NCBI GenBank assembly: GCA_023055425.1
Contig: JALGPY010000002.1
Coordinates: forward strand, 115,642,088 to 115,706,087
DNA length: 64,000 nt
DNA from: Linanthus parryae
Taxonomy: Eukaryota; Streptophyta; Magnoliopsida; Ericales; Polemoniaceae
Reading direction: 5' to 3'
The position numbers and the translations under genes were made by a program. Of this stretch, positions 45,348 through 58,680 are shown in pieces. The notes under the pieces are model-generated. The model did not search any database. It was not told the origin of the DNA and saw nothing but the letters and a program-made list of their open reading frames with translations. How positions within the stretch are numbered: the stretch's first letter is position 1; each line of letters begins with the position of its first letter.

Positions 45348-46596
45348 TGTTAATTCATATTCTTGTCTCAAAGCTTTGAAAATTGTTTCAAATTCTTTAA
45401 AATCTGCAGAGGATAGTATGAACTGAGGGGGAGCTTGTCTCCTGGTTTTTATCTATACCTTATTATGTGATGAAAGAAAAATTATATGTGTTTGTGTATA
45501 TTCTGTTTTCCATGGAAATTACTAAACTATCTCATTGTTGGATTATCAAACAAGTGCTTCTACTCTGAATATGCTATTTTTGTGTTCTAACTTTGTTTTG
45601 TAGGACAGCTATAATTCAAATCTCTGAAAATGTTCAGGAATCTTTGAGCCGTTGTTCCTGAATGCAAGAGTGCTAAATAGATCTCTAAAAAGTTGTAAAC
45701 TTGTCTCAAGCTTGCAGGTGTAGGTTGTGCTCAATCTCAGTGTAGAGAATGAAGCTTATATCCGTTGCAAGAGGTCTGTTGAGAAGCATGATTAGTTGTG
45801 TATTTTTAGGGAGTTTGTTGCAACAAACTTTGTGACTGTTGCAGCAACACTTTAAATTCAAATCAAACTGAAGGTGAAAGAGACACATATAGGAAGATAA
45901 ATTTACTTAGATAAACTCTTGCGGATTGAGAGAAGCATCAAATAAGGAGATCAAATCAGATTACTCATCCATTCAAATCCAGAAGAACACTTACTAGCTC
46001 ATCATAGCTTCACTTTTTTCGCAGTGTTCTTCTATTTGTGCTTAATCTACTTATTCATTAGAATTTTTTCTATGTCTTCTATATTCTGTTCTCATTAGTT
46101 GTTCAAGAGGAACAACATAGAATCATTTTGGATCAAGTATTTGAAGCTGTACTAAATAGGTTAGAAAGAAACACATGCTTGTATAAGAGTAACGCAATTC
46201 TATTAAGGATTAAGTAGTGATAAATAAGAAGTTGTTCAAATCCAATAGGGATCAGATCCCTCGGGCGGAGAGTAGGCCTTTTGGAGGCCGAACTTCGTAA
46301 CAAATAATTTTGTCTTGGTCTTTATATTTTAGTACTTTACTTTCATGCAAAACGGTTTCAACACATGATAAGCTCAAGGCTTTGAAAAGCCTTTCAAGGC
46401 CTTGAAAAGTCTCATAAGCTTTTAATCTATCAGTTTAAGTTCAAAGCTTTGAAACTGATTCAAAGCTTTGAAAAACTCCAAACCTCTCTGTTTATTTTGA
46501 AAACCACAATTTTAGAAAAAGTTGCGACACTGTATTCAACCCTCCCCCCTTCTAGTGTATATTTGATCATGTATTAGTACCTACTTACAAACTTTA
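45348..46596 (+). repeat. Element C 5' LTR
   Basis: A 1249-base LTR starting TGTTAATTCATATTC. It includes the polypyrimidine block ccctccccccttctag near 46541 and ends at acttta, where the expected terminal CA has decayed. It pairs with 53589-60164 after the insertion is removed. Confidence 0.82.
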
Positions 46597-46597
46597 A

Positions 46598-46610
46598 TTG
46601 GTATTAGAGC
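46598..46610 (+). other. Primer-binding site of element C
   Basis: ttggtattagagc differs by one base from TTGGTATCAGAGC, the complement of the initiator-Met tRNA 3' end used by most plant copia elements. Confidence 0.8.
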
Positions 46611-46645
46611 TTGTATCACTGTTTAGATCTAACAATCTTGTGATC

Positions 46646-48311
46646 ATGAGTAATGTAGGTGAAAGGTGGGTTCTCACTGGGAAGAGAAGCAAATAGACCT
46701 CCTCTATTTTGTGGAGATAACTTTGTGTATTGGAGATCTCTGATGAAGATGTTCATCATAGATCAAGACATGGATATCTTGTCTATCATTCTGAATGGGC
46801 CTCATACTTTCTATAAAGAAAGAGAGGGGATTAGAATTCCTAAAACATAAGACTATATTTCTGCTACTGAATTAAAAAAGGTCTCCAAAAATTATAAAGC
46901 TATGAACTTACTCTATTGTGCTTTGAATGCAGATGAATTTAACAACATATCTACTTGCAAGAGTTCAAAGGAAATATGGGAAAATTGGTGGTGACTAAGA
47001 TTTATATCTTCTTGAGGCAATATGAGCTATTCAAGATGAATACAGATGAGTCAGTCAATGACATGTTCAAGAGGTTCACTGACATGGTCAACAACTTGGA
47101 ATCTTTGAGAAAGTCATTCTCAAACGAGGAGAAAGTCTGGACCTAAATCCAAATTGGAGCCAAAGACAACAGCAATTGAGGAGGCTCAAGATTTATGTAC
47201 TCTTCAACTGAATGACTTGCAGGGAAAGCTCCTCAATCATGAAATCTGCACGAATGAAGTTGATGGAGAACTCTCTGAAAGTGTCAAGAATATTGCACTC
47301 AAAGACAAAGAGAGTGAGCTGATTCAAAGTTTTGAAAAGCAGGAAGATGATGAAGATCCTTTGCACTAATTTCAAAAGCCTTGACCAGAACCGATGAAGA
47401 TACACTTTCGAAATAAGGGAAATAGGAGGGATAAATCTAGATCATGAAGAAGCAAGGACTTGAAAGATAAGTCATCCTCCCAATCAAATAAACCTGAAGG
47501 AATAAAAAAGCTTTGAATGTGGTGATGCAGATCATTTTGTTAGAGATTGTCCTCACAAGAAGAACAAGCTCTATCCAAAGAAAGACATGGACGAAATAAA
47601 GAAAGCCATGGTTGCTTCCTGGAGTGATTATGATTCAACAAGTGACTCAGATTCATAAGATGATCAAGCTAACTTGTGACTTATGGCTGAACATGATGAT
47701 AAGGAAAGATCAGACAAGCATATTGAAGTAATGGTGAAAAATCTAATGTCCAGATCTACTAATGTATTGTCTTAGATCTTTAAAATAATGCTCGAAGAAA
47801 GTTACATAAATGAAATAAACTCTTTGAAGGTTAAGGTTCATGATCAAGCAAAAACAAATTTGAAATTGCTTTGTCCAAACAAAACTCTTGAAGTTTCTCA
47901 GGCAAAATCTGACAGAGATTTCAAAGCCTTGGAAATCACTTTCAAAGCCTTGAAAACTCAGGTCAAAGAAGCTGTAGAAGAAAACTCTTTTTTAAATGAC
48001 AACCTTGTTGCTCTGAAATATCAGCATGATGAATTAGAGGAACAGAAGATCTTATTGACTGAGATACTTGAAGACTGAAATAGAATCTTGAAAAAATTTC
48101 TAGCTCAGAACAAAATCTCAACTTGATGCTTGGAGGAAGTTTACACTCAATTCAAAAACATGGGATTGGATACAATCAAAATTTTCCTAGAAAGAACAAT
48201 ACCAATTTTTTGAAAGCAAGTAGTAAGCATTCTCCTAAGTGCTTTTACGATGGTAAAATTGGTCATGTTAAATTGACTTGTACTTTAGAAGAACAAAACC
48301 TCAGATTATGA
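46646..48311 (+). pseudogene. Element C gag
   Basis: Coding begins near ATG 46646 and shifts frame at once. REANRPPLFCGDNFVYWRSL matches the UBN2/gag N-terminus of copia elements (P-x-F-x-G-x-N-Y-x-x-W). A capsid-like helical part follows at 46955-47369. The first knuckle at about 47511-47552 reads SFECGDADHFVRDC, with the first zinc ligand Cys replaced by Ser. Next comes an approximately 96-residue coiled coil (47788-48078). The second knuckle, CFYDGKIGHVKLTC (48240-48281), has Asp in place of the second Cys. At least five stops or frameshifts are present. Confidence 0.75.
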
Positions 48312-48469
48312 GGAATAATTTTCCATTTCATCTTAAGGGACAAGTAAGACAAATTTAGGCTCAAAAGGGATCAGACATCCTAATAAGGTTGATCCTGAGT
48401 ATGATTCTAAATATAACACCCGGTCTAAAAGATGAGTAAGACATTGATTGGTATATGCAGGCTGTCACC

Positions 48470-48790
48470 AAGAATAAGGATCAGAAGTGGATTATGGACA
48501 ATGGCACATGAGTGGTAAGAGTTCTTTGTTTTCTGAACTAGAAGAACAATCTGGAGGAACAATCACACTTACTGACAAAGGGAAGTGCAATATTGTCGGC
48601 ATTGGTAATGTTTAGAATGCTTCTGCATATTGTTATTCTAATGTTCATTTAGTTGCTTGTTTGAAGTTTAATTTGCTAAGTTTTTCTCAACTTTGTGACA
48701 AATGCAACAAGGTAATATTTTACAAGGAAAAATGTGTGGTGAAAGATGAGAATTTTGGTTATTGCATTCTGACAGCTCATAGGTAAAACA
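48470..48790 (+). pseudogene. Element C protease remnant
   Basis: KWIMDNGT at about 48487-48511 stands where copia proteases have W-x-x-D-S-G, so the catalytic D-S-G reads D-N-G. The frame then shifts; ITLTDKGKCNIVGIGNV and LVACLKFNLLSFSQLCD fit the end of the domain. Confidence 0.6.
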
Positions 48791-48799
48791 ATATATATA

Positions 48800-51027
48800 T
48801 TCTTTCAGAAAAATGTGTGGTGCAAGATGAGAAATTTGGTTATTGCATTAACACTGCCAATTATATTTTAAACAGGTGCTTGATCAGAAATATTTTGAAG
48901 GAAACCCCCTATGAACTGTTTAAAGGCAGAAAGCCAAATATTTTCTATTTTAAAACTTTTGGCTGCACTTGCTTTGTTCATAACAATGGAAAAGATAACC
49001 TTGGCAAGTTTGATGCTAGAAGTGATGAAGGCATTTTTCTGGGTTACTCTTTGACAAGAAAAGCCTATAGAATTCTCAATAAGAGAACCAAAGTTGTTGA
49101 GGAAAGTATTCATGTTATCTTTGATGAAAGCAATGATGGTTCTTTCAGTGAAGGTTTTGCATATTTGAATTTGAACAAGCATGATTCAGATGATGAATCT
49201 GATACAAAGAATGTTAGTAAGACAGGTCTGCAGGAACAAAGAAAGAATTTTCAAAGCCTTGAAAATGGTTCTCAAAGCCTTGAAGTAGGGTCTCAAAGAA
49301 CACAGAGTGGATCACCCACTGAATCAACTTCTCAAGGCCTTGAAAAACTTTATGGAGAACTAGAACCATGGTGTCAAAGGAAAAAGTCCAGATATTCATC
49401 ATCCCATCCAGTGGACAACATTATTTCTGATCCAACAACTGGTACACAGGCTAGATCTGAATTAAAGAACTTGTGTGCTTTTAATGCCTTTGTTTCTCTT
49501 GTAGAACAGAAAAATGTGAAGGTGGCATTACAAGAAGGAGAGTGAATTATTGCTATGCAAATTGATTAAATAAGTTTGAGAGTAACAAAGTGTGGAGTTT
49601 GGTTCCTGCTCCCAAGAACCAGTCCGTGATTGGAACCAGGTGGGTATTCAGAAAGAAGCTGGATAAAAATGGCAAGGTAATCAGAAACAAAACCAGACTT
49701 GTGGCTCAGGGCTACAATCAGAAACAAAGCCAGACTTGTGGCTCCTTTGCCCAGGTTAGAAGCTATTTTGAATGTTACATGCATTTGCTTCACATAAGAA
49801 CATTAAAAAAATTCAAATGGATGTGAAATGTGCTATCCTAAATGGATATTTGCAAGAATAACTTTATGTTGCTCAACCTCTTGTATTTGAATATCATGAT
49901 TTCCCTAATCATGTTTTCAAACATGATAACGCTCTTAATTGACTTAAACAAGCTCCAAGGGTTTGGTATGAAAGACTGTCTAAATATCTCCTTGAAAATG
50001 GTTTCAAAAGAGATTTGGTTGATAAAAATTTGTTTATCAAACCACATGAGAGATATATCTTAGTAGTACAAGTTTATGTTGATCATATACTGTTTGGTGC
50101 ACCTAATAATACTCTATCAAATGATTTTTCAAATCTTATGTGCAGGGAGTTTGAAATAAGCTTAATGGGACAGTTGAATTTCTTTCTTGGACTTCATGTT
50201 CATCAAATGAAGAAACGATTTTCCTATATCAGAACAAGTATGCGAAGGATTTAGCGAACAAGTACAATATGTCTCAATCCAAGGTTGCTAAAACTCCTAT
50301 GAGTTATACTCTATCTTTAGACAAAGATCAGAATGGTAAGAGTGTGAACCAAAAATAATTCTGATGTATGATTGGTTCACTACTTTATCTCACTTCTAGT
50401 AGGCCAGATATTATATTTAGGGTTTGTACGTATGCTAGATCTCAATCTGAACCAAAGGAGTCTCACTTAGTGGCTATCAAAAAGATTTTCATATATCTCA
50501 ATGGTACTAAAGACTTAGGTATTTGGTATCCAAAGAGATCTAATTTCTTTCTTTGTGGCTATTCAGATGCTGAATTTGAAGGATACAATGTGGAGAGAAA
50601 AAGCACTCCAGGATGTTGTACATTCTTAGGTTGATCCTTGATAAGCTGGCATTCAAAGAAGCAAAATTCAGCAGCATTATCAACAGCAGAAGCTGAATAT
50701 ATTGTAGCAGGAGCTTTTTTCTCAGAAGTTCTATGGATAGCTCAAAAAATGAGAGATCTTGGATTTGGTTTAAAATACATTCCTATCAAGTGTGACAACA
50801 CTATGCAATCACAATTACAAAAAAATCCAGTTCACAATTCAAGGACAAAACATATTGATGTTAGGCATCATTTCATTAGAGATCATGAGGAGAAAGGTAA
50901 TGAGTCTTTATCTTTTGTGCCTACTAATTTGGAAATTTCTGATATTTTCACTAAAACATTGTCTGGGGATAGATTTCCAGCATTGAGATTAGAACTTGGT
51001 ATGTTGAACAAGGATGCATATATGTAG
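48800..51027 (+). pseudogene. Element C pol: integrase C-terminus, RT and RNase H
   Basis: The 242-residue frame at 48817-49545 starts in the integrase C-terminal region (ANYILNRCLI, PYELFKGRKP, FKTFGCTCFVHN); the integrase core is deleted. RT starts at 49590 (SVIGTRWVFRKKLDKNGKV) and contains LKQAPRVWYE. The catalytic loop at about 50062-50093 reads YVDHILFG, so the second Asp of YVDD is lost. MIGSLLYLTSSRPDIIF (50368) and RNase H (SWHSKKQNSAALSTAEAEYI, TKHIDVRHHFIRDH, ending DIFTKTLSG) complete pol, with the stop at 51025-51027. Six or more interruptions are visible. Confidence 0.83.
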
Positions 51028-51456
51028 GGGGAGTATCAGGTATGTTAGTTGTTCTCAAGGCCTTGAACTGTTTTTCAAAGCCTTGAAAATTTGTCGGAAG
51101 TATAACAGGTTTTCAAAGCCTTGAAATTATTTTCAAAGCTTTGAATATAAAACTGCATACTACATGAAAGTTACGATGTCAATTAGTGTTGATTGTTATC
51201 TCTGTAGATTATTACTTGACATTATTTTTACTATTTAAACAAAAAAATTCAAATATTAAAATAACATTTAATCTGACAGTCCGTTATGAAAGCCTTTTGA
51301 AATTTCAAATAAAGAATCTCTTTCAAGAGCTTGACATCATTTAGTTTCCTTCTTTCACTCCAACTCTACAACCATGTCTTTTCTCTCTCTTGTCTCTCTC
51401 TATCTAAACCCTATACCCCAATATATTCACGAAGATCTCAGAGACTTCGATTTAAC

Positions 51457-53188
51457 ATGTATGCAGAAAACATGAGGAAGATGAGCCAAGGTCAGAAGAA
51501 AAGGCTAACCCTGAAAAGGAGATTATTGTTGTTAGTTCAAATTGTGAGACTGTGAGCATGCCATTACCATCTCCGAAGAATAAGAAGTAGAGTAAAAACG
51601 TAAAGGATTTGGAGAAAGCTAGCCCCAGCAAAGGAAAACCATATCAGAAGGCTAAATCTGACAAAGGGAAAGGTGTTCTAAAGGCTAGTCCAAAGAAGGT
51701 GAAGGAAGTTCATATTAATGATCAAGAGAAGGATGTTGAGAAGGATGTTGAGAAATCAAAAAAGATCAAAGGGGATAATAAATATGTTTATGGTAAGACA
51801 TTTATATCAAAGCATTCGTTTATCAATGTTAAATCACAAGGGCTTTGGTTAGATGGTTATCCTTCAACCCCTGTAGCTTATTTTAGTATGATTTGCACCA
51901 AGATGCTTGATAAGATAGATTTAGAGTGCATTAGAAGGTTGAAAGAGACATCTATTTGGGAAGATTTTGAGCCCTACTGAAGAGGCATACCCTAAATTAA
52001 CTAGACCGTTTTACCTTAACCATCAACAAGTTCTTGGAAAAGAGTTGATTTTGTCTTCTAAGGTTACTAGTATAAACATTCAGTTAGATCATGGTGTTTT
52101 TGCTAAGGTGTTGGGTTGTGTAGAAGTTTATGAGGTTGATAGTTTCCAAGCAAGAAGGAGGAAATTAGGTAGGCTAATGTGGATTTCTTTCTACCTAATA
52201 CACTCTTAACCTCAAAACATTTAACACATTCTGTTTTAACTGTTGAAGCCAAAATTCTTTTTACTATCTTAATGAGCTGTGTGGTGGCTAAGGAGAATTC
52301 AAATGGATTTATCACATATAGGGTTCTATACTTGATTTATCTTGTTATGTATGGTTTTGGGATTGATTAGGCTAGTATTGTAATGGAGCACATGTTATAT
52401 TGTAGTAAAACAACAGAAACCATGCCTTGCCCTCTGCCAATCTTCTACATCTTTTCTTCCACAACTTGGAAATTCCTCATGCAAAAGAAAAGATTTTTGC
52501 TGGTTTAGGAATGATTAATGAATCCTCTTTCCAAAGGATTGGAATTTTAACGACTTCTAAGGGATAATGGAAGTTTTATTCATACATTTCTTAGAGTGAG
52601 CTTAAAGCCAAGAAGTTCACTAAGACAAAATCCTTAACCTCTCCTTTAGCTTTACCCTCTACTGTTCCAGATCAGTCTCAGGTGCATGAGAAGCCGAATG
52701 TTTTTGAGAATGAACTGAATGAACTGAAATTGGTTCCATTTGAGATGTTTACAAAATTGAAGAAAATTAAGTACCTAGTTTCTTCCTTGAGTGAAAAGAT
52801 CTCCAAAGGTTTAAATATTTTGAACATGGTGGATGTGCAAGAAGAGACTGCACAATTTCAAAAGGGTTCAAAGAATTCCTATTCAACCATGGAGCTCTTT
52901 GATGAGTGTTCTACTGAAGAGGATGTTGGAGATAGGGGAACAGAGAAAGAAGCCAGCATTGACTCTAGTGTGCTAATTGGGGATGTTCGGAAGCAAAAGA
53001 AGAAGAAAAAAAAAGTTTTTCTAGAGATTCTTGCTTCAGAAGATCTGTTTGAACAAGCTGATGAAGAAGGTGCTGAAGTTGTGGCTGCAGAACAAGGGAA
53101 AGTACACAAAGGGAAAGAGAAAGTGCAAGAACAAGAACTGGCAGAAAAGGAAGAGGAAGAGGAGGGTGATCAAGAGGATGATGAATGA
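51457..53188 (+). pseudogene. Element C third ORF downstream of pol, unknown function
   Basis: Homologous to 32512-34205 in element B. The N-terminus is Lys/Ser-rich with a KDVEKDVEK repeat (51609-51760). The conserved block FINVKSQGLWLDGYPSTPVA and then AYPKLTRPFYLNH spans a frameshift at 51975. The helical middle runs to about 52370. The C-terminal 168-residue frame (52682-53188) has a coiled-coil-like start, a run of lysines and a strongly acidic tail (EKEEEEEGDQEDDE). No transmembrane segment or signal peptide is evident. Its position fits the 'env-like' or additional ORF of Sire-type copia elements, but envelope function is not supported. Confidence 0.62.
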
Positions 53189-53573
53189 TCTGATGCTGAA
53201 GGATCAGAAAAAGAAGAAGATGGCCAGAATCCGAAACCTTGAACTTCTTCCTTTTCTTTCTGAATTTTCAAAGGCTCAAACAATTTCACTCTTTTAAAAA
53301 TTTAAGTTTGCTTTAATTTTTTAAAATTTCTGTAACAAGGTCCAACATTTTTTCTCACTCTTTTGATGAAAGTCAAAAAGGGGGACAAATTAGATGCTTG
53401 TGTGTAGGTGAACTTGTTTTATTTGTTTAGGTGGATATTTTTCAAATTTGCTTAATTGCTTAACTGTTTGGTATTTGATTTTGATTTCATATGACTGTTT
53501 CTGTTATGTTTCTAATGATGACAAAATTTTAGTGGAGTTATTCATTCTGAACGGAATTTTTTTTTTCTTTCAT

Positions 53574-53588
53574 CAAGGGGGAGGGGAT
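53574..53588 (+). other. Polypurine tract of element C
   Basis: aaggggg-agggga type tract (caagggggaggggat) immediately before the LTR start TGTTAATTG at 53589. Confidence 0.75.
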
Positions 53589-54507
53589 TGTTAATTGAGA
53601 TTCTTGTATCAAATCTTTGAAACTAGTTTCAAAGACTTGAAAACTCCAGAGGACAGTATGAAATCAGGGGGAGCTTATCTCCTGGATTTTGTATATACCT
53701 TATTGCGTGACGAAATACAAATTATCTGTGTTTGCTTATATTCTTTTTTTCCGGGAAATTACTTAACTATCTGATTGAAGGATTATCAAACAAGTTCTTA
53801 TACTCTGAATATGCTAGTTTTGTGTTCTAACTTTGTTTTGCAAGAAACAACTATAGTTCAAAGCTTTGACAGGCTTTTCAAAGCTTTGAAGATGTTCATG
53901 AATCTTTGAGCCTATCTACCTGAATGCATGTGTGTCAAACAGATCTCTAGAAATCTAGCTATTTTTATGGGATTAGTTGTAAACCTGTCTCAAGCTTGCA
54001 GGTGCAGATTGTGCTCAATCTTAGTAAAGAGAATCAAGCTTGTATCCGTTGGAAGATAGATGTTGAGAAGCAAGATTAGTTGAAGATTTTTAGAGAGTTT
54101 TTTGCAACAAACTTTGTGACTGTTGCAACAACACTTTAAACTCAAATCAGACTGAAGTTGAAAGGACACATCGAGGAAGATACATTCATTCAGAGAAACT
54201 CTTATGGATTGAGAGAAGCATCAAATAAGGAGATCAAGTCATATGACTCATCAATTCAAATCCATAAGAAAACTTCCAAGCTCATCATATCTTCACTGTT
54301 TTCAAAGTGATCTTCTATTTGTTCTTAATCTGCTTATTCATTAGAAGCTGTTCTAAGTCTTCTATATTTTATTCTCACTATGTTGTTCAGAAGTAACAAC
54401 AGAGAATCTTATTGTGTGAAGTAGTTGAAGTTGTACTAGATAGGTTAGAAAGAACCATAGGCTGGTATAACTAGTGATAAGTAAGAAGTTGTTAAAATCC
54501 TGAGGGA
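53589..54507 (+). repeat. Element C 3' LTR, first part
   Basis: Aligns with 45348 to about 46240 of the 5' LTR; for instance ggattatcaaacaag and tactctgaatatgcta are shared. It ends in taagaagttgttaaaatcct (54482-54501), which is repeated on the far side of the insertion. Confidence 0.82.
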
Positions 54508-54879
54508 GCTTTCGCTTCGTAAAACTACTTTCTATAAACAGTATCCTTCCAAAGTTAGACATCATTGGTAGTCCATTCCATTGCTGCACTTAGTAAACAG
54601 ACAACCTCCCGCTACTAATAGTTCGGGCAAATGTCTCTATGCGAATACTCAAATAGAAAGTTTAAGCCGTTACAAGCCATATTAAGTGGGAAGTTCTACC
54701 AGAAAGCACTCGAACCCACTAAACCTATAGACAAATGAGTTCTAGAGAAAACCTTTGAAAACACACTGCATAAAGATGATAAAACAAGAAGAGTAAGGTC
54801 TCCAGAAGGAAAGTAATAACGAAATAAATAGTCGGTGATTTAAATAGATAGTTTTTATAATCTAGAAAGGAAGAAATAA

Positions 54880-56560
54880 ATGCTTTTCCCTCTATGCACA
54901 TTTCAACTCTTCTATCAATGTTTCTAAAGAAATCCTTGTTGAACTTCCTGAGTGGGTCATTACTTAAGATACTTGAGCTTTTTGTGGACTCTGAACATAT
55001 GACAACCTACCACTTTGTGTTGCCATTCTTCCTGAACCAGCCTCTTGTATTCTTTGTGATTGTCGCACGTGTCAAAAAACAGGAAGGTTTTGGCCTTAGT
55101 AGGCATGGGGGTGCCCAACTTCATGAGTGTTGGAGAGTGATGCAAGGTTAGAGTAGAACCAAACACTGCTGAACTCATAGGGAATTGGCTATCCAAATGA
55201 GTCTTGACAAGAACCCTATCGATCTTAGTTGAGATAGGTTTTGCTGGCTTCCATTAGTCCAAGTCAACTTGTGTCTGATATATCTCAACTCCTTCATTTT
55301 GATATCTTGAATGAAGTCGTCAAACTCGTCCATATAGTCAGGCCAAGAAGAGCTACCTCCTGATTTGTATGTTAGAACTCTAATAGCATTGAAATCACTT
55401 AGAGTTATCCAGCTATTATTAGCAACCGACTTTGCAAGAGATAATAAATCCTTCCAGAGTGTTCTCCTGCCAATATGATCATATTTACCGTAAACAAAAG
55501 TCTTATAGAAATGTTTCCTGCTTAACTTGCGTTCCACGTTGAAACTAATCTGAGCTGGCTGCCAGAGAGACATCATATATATCATGATTCCAAGAAACCC
55601 AAATATGACCAAAATCAGAGTGAGCATAGTTATCCAAGTAGGACCAGCGATTCATTAACTTTCTTCTCACACAAACCACATTGCCATATTTCACTTTTGC
55701 TTCAAGCAAAGCCAAAAGATTGAGCTTCTCCTTATAGCAGAGATATTTCACATCCTAGTGTCGAATGGGGTCATTTAGACCCCTAGTATTCCATGATCCA
55801 AGGTCCATGGAATACTAAAAAGAGATTTAGGCAGTGAGGCTCTGCTTCTTCTCAGCCCTTGCAGAGACATGTTATAGTTGCTTGTGGTTCTCTTAGCTAC
55901 TCATAGTCGAGTTCAGCTTCTCTTTGTACTTCTCTTTCTTCTTGTTTATCAGTTTGGGCTAGGAGGCTGGATCATTTTCAGCATCATTTGGACATTCAAG
56001 TATCTCTTTTTTAGGGGTCCATAGGCTCACGTCATCAGCATTGGTATGGTAATCTGGTTCATTTGAGTGCTGAATGTAGCTCATCCAGCCCCAAAATGGG
56101 AGAGCTAAATGAGCGATCTTGTCTTCCTCGAGAACTGAATAAGCTACTATAACATGCTGCTCCATTTTGTCACTTTAGTATTTTTTTAGATAGCTTCCTC
56201 CTCCTTTGATGACCATACATCCTCCGATTCCTCTCCTTTATCAACTTTGTCGTGTTCCTGAAGAGCGTTAAAACCTGGATCTAGTTCTCACCTCTGGGAA
56301 AGAAACATTCGTATTTCTCTATTAAGTCAACTTACACCACTGGAGTAGATACAATGGCTGGAATTTTCCCTTTATCCACAAACCTCCACTCTTGTCGGAT
56401 CGTAGGGGATGTCACTCTCTTCATCTTACTTGCCTCCGGCTTACATTTGTGACCAAATGTTTTGCACTGTGGGAAACTAAAGGGAAGCCAGAAGTATTCA
56501 AACCCGACTTCCACTTCTTTCCCTAGGGACACAATGTCGAAGGATCATGGTAGTGGGTCA
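54880..56560 (-). mobile_element. L1-type LINE fragment (ORF1 end, ORF2 endonuclease)
   Basis: On the minus strand, EVEVGFEYFWLP followed by CKTFGHKCKPE (56520-56420) matches the zinc-knuckle end of plant LINE ORF1. After a linker comes the ORF2 endonuclease: LNLLALLEAKVK (55730-55690, catalytic Glu region), WSYLDNYAHSDFGHIWVSWN, NSWITLSDFNAIR (catalytic Asp in the D-F-N block) and a DRVL-type block near 55220 in another frame. The following LVQEEWQHKVVGC and KKLKYLK blocks lead towards RT, which is missing. It is truncated at both ends and frameshifted at about 55560 and 55230. Confidence 0.75.
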
Positions 56561-58622
56561 GATGCTTCAATTTCAATGCACAATCTAGAAAACGAAAATC
56601 TAGTCTTATCTTCAGCCTTCTTGTCGGCTCCACTCCTTTCAGTCGAGTTCGATTTTCCCTTTCCTTACAGAAGTCCTTACTACACGTTGTTTAGTGACTT
56701 TCTCATTAGACAAAGTCCTCTTAGTTCGTCCTTTCGCCAACTCGAACTAAATCAAGGAAGGGGCCTTACTTTGTAGGATCAACGAGATGTATCTGCTAGT
56801 AAGCCTCTGAGAGTCCTTTTTTTTATAGTAGACAGGCCGTTGAATAAATATTGATACTGTGAAAGTCGGCATCACGACACATTCGAAAGACCCATCAAAA
56901 AGAAGGAGTTGTTGTGAACTCAAGGGCTTCATCGGGGAATCCTGTGACCCGACGTTGTTACGGATCCCACTTCTGGACATTTAAAAAGTATAGAAGGAAG
57001 TTTTTTCTTCTCCTTGTTCATGTTCCTAACTTTTTCCTAGGTAGAACTCTTTACCTAGAGTTGGTTTTTGTTCTTTCTTAGCTGTCTTCCGTAGAAAGAT
57101 CGTGTGGTTCAGCACTCTTTGAGTGATTACTTGACCTTAAATTTTGCAAATTATAATGGCATTCTATCCTTCTCTTCAAAGACATTTTATTTGAGTATTT
57201 TTATACCGAGCCTATCGCAGATGGAAACACACCAACCATTGGAGCTATCGCGACCCTACCTTTTTAACCTGCAAGCGATTATGCGCGTGCTCTCGATTTG
57301 TGTCTATGCTCTTTCTAAACCTGCTTATGGGCCGAAGGACTGACTCAACATGAATAGATAAGCAAATAAGATTCTCTTTATTTCGCATTCTTCTTTTATT
57401 ACTCTTTCACTTTCGAGGTAAGCAGTCTAAACCATTATTCCAGTTACTGTACGAATTAAGTAAAGAATAAAGCCTTCATACCTTTATTATATTATTTCTC
57501 CTGAGCCTCTTGGACTGGTCTTGTCTGTATTCATTCTTGTTTTCCTCGAAGACAGTTATCTACCATAGTTCTGATCCCTTAGTTCTAGTCATTACACCAG
57601 TGTCAAGGTAGTTTATGGTTAGTTTGCTCTGTTCCCGTAGAAAGTATAATTGAATACCATTGGTGGCTTTACCTTTTTTTAATAAGGAAGAGCTTGCATG
57701 AATTTCTCTTTACCTACTTTATCTTGGGATAATACAAATATTATTTATTTCCTCCTACGATCAATAGATCTTGGTATCTCATCTATCGAGAGAGCCCTGG
57801 TAGAAGAGAATTCCTTAACTTATTAAGAGTAATGAGTAGCCTCAATAAGAGAGCTATTTATATATCTTATCGAGGCCTCTCTAGGACAATGGGCAGATGT
57901 TGTGCTTTCTATAATTCTATGCCTATAAACTGATCAGAGGGCCTATGCATATACCTCTCTGAACAACTGCTAGAGAGAGAAGTACCCCTCAGGTGACATC
58001 CTAGCTAAGGGACTTGAGGAGAGACTTTAACCCAAACTACATAGACCCAAGTTCTAACTACGTTTTAAATAAAGAGGCGTACAAAACCATATCATAATTG
58101 AAGACAGCGACTCACTCACTGGTTTTTGGATCCAAGATCAGCAAATAAGACCTTCCGAGATGAGATGCTAAGCTTAATGAAACTTCTTCAATGGTCGTAG
58201 TAGCGAGGGCAAGCCCTGGATACAATCCCTTTGACCGAGACTCGAGGGTGGGAAAGATGAAACGGTGCTACTTATTAGAAGAGAGTGGGGCGTGCTCAGG
58301 CTAGTTTGTTTGGTTATTTTGTAACCTAGCGCCCAATCTCCTACTTAGGAGTATCCCTCGACCAGTACTTGTTCAAGGAAGAATATAAATAGATGAAATA
58401 AAAGATATATTCAGTAGTTTGATCGGTAAGGAATCCTTTCTATAAGATAATATCATAAACCTAAAAGTAGGATTCCTAAGTGCGTAAGGTCACAACATGT
58501 AAGGGAGCGGAAGAAAGGGGCTTGTGATGGTACAACCTGTCGCTGGAAGGTCTACTTTCGTGCTACGGAAAGTTTTACCCTGGTAATAGGGGATTTTGCA
58601 ACCTATTTCCCACTTTACAGGG

Positions 58623-58680
58623 TCCCTTGCTGGCAATTGAAGTCAGAACTTTAGTTTACCTTATTTTTTATAATCCCTAT
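58623..58680. repeat. Segment shared with the rrn18-like fragment at 13.7 kb
   Basis: tcccttgctggcaattgaag and the following 20 bases match 13724-13764 with two or three differences; weaker similarity continues for about 15 bases. It links the insertion to the mitochondrial-like fragment. Confidence 0.75.
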
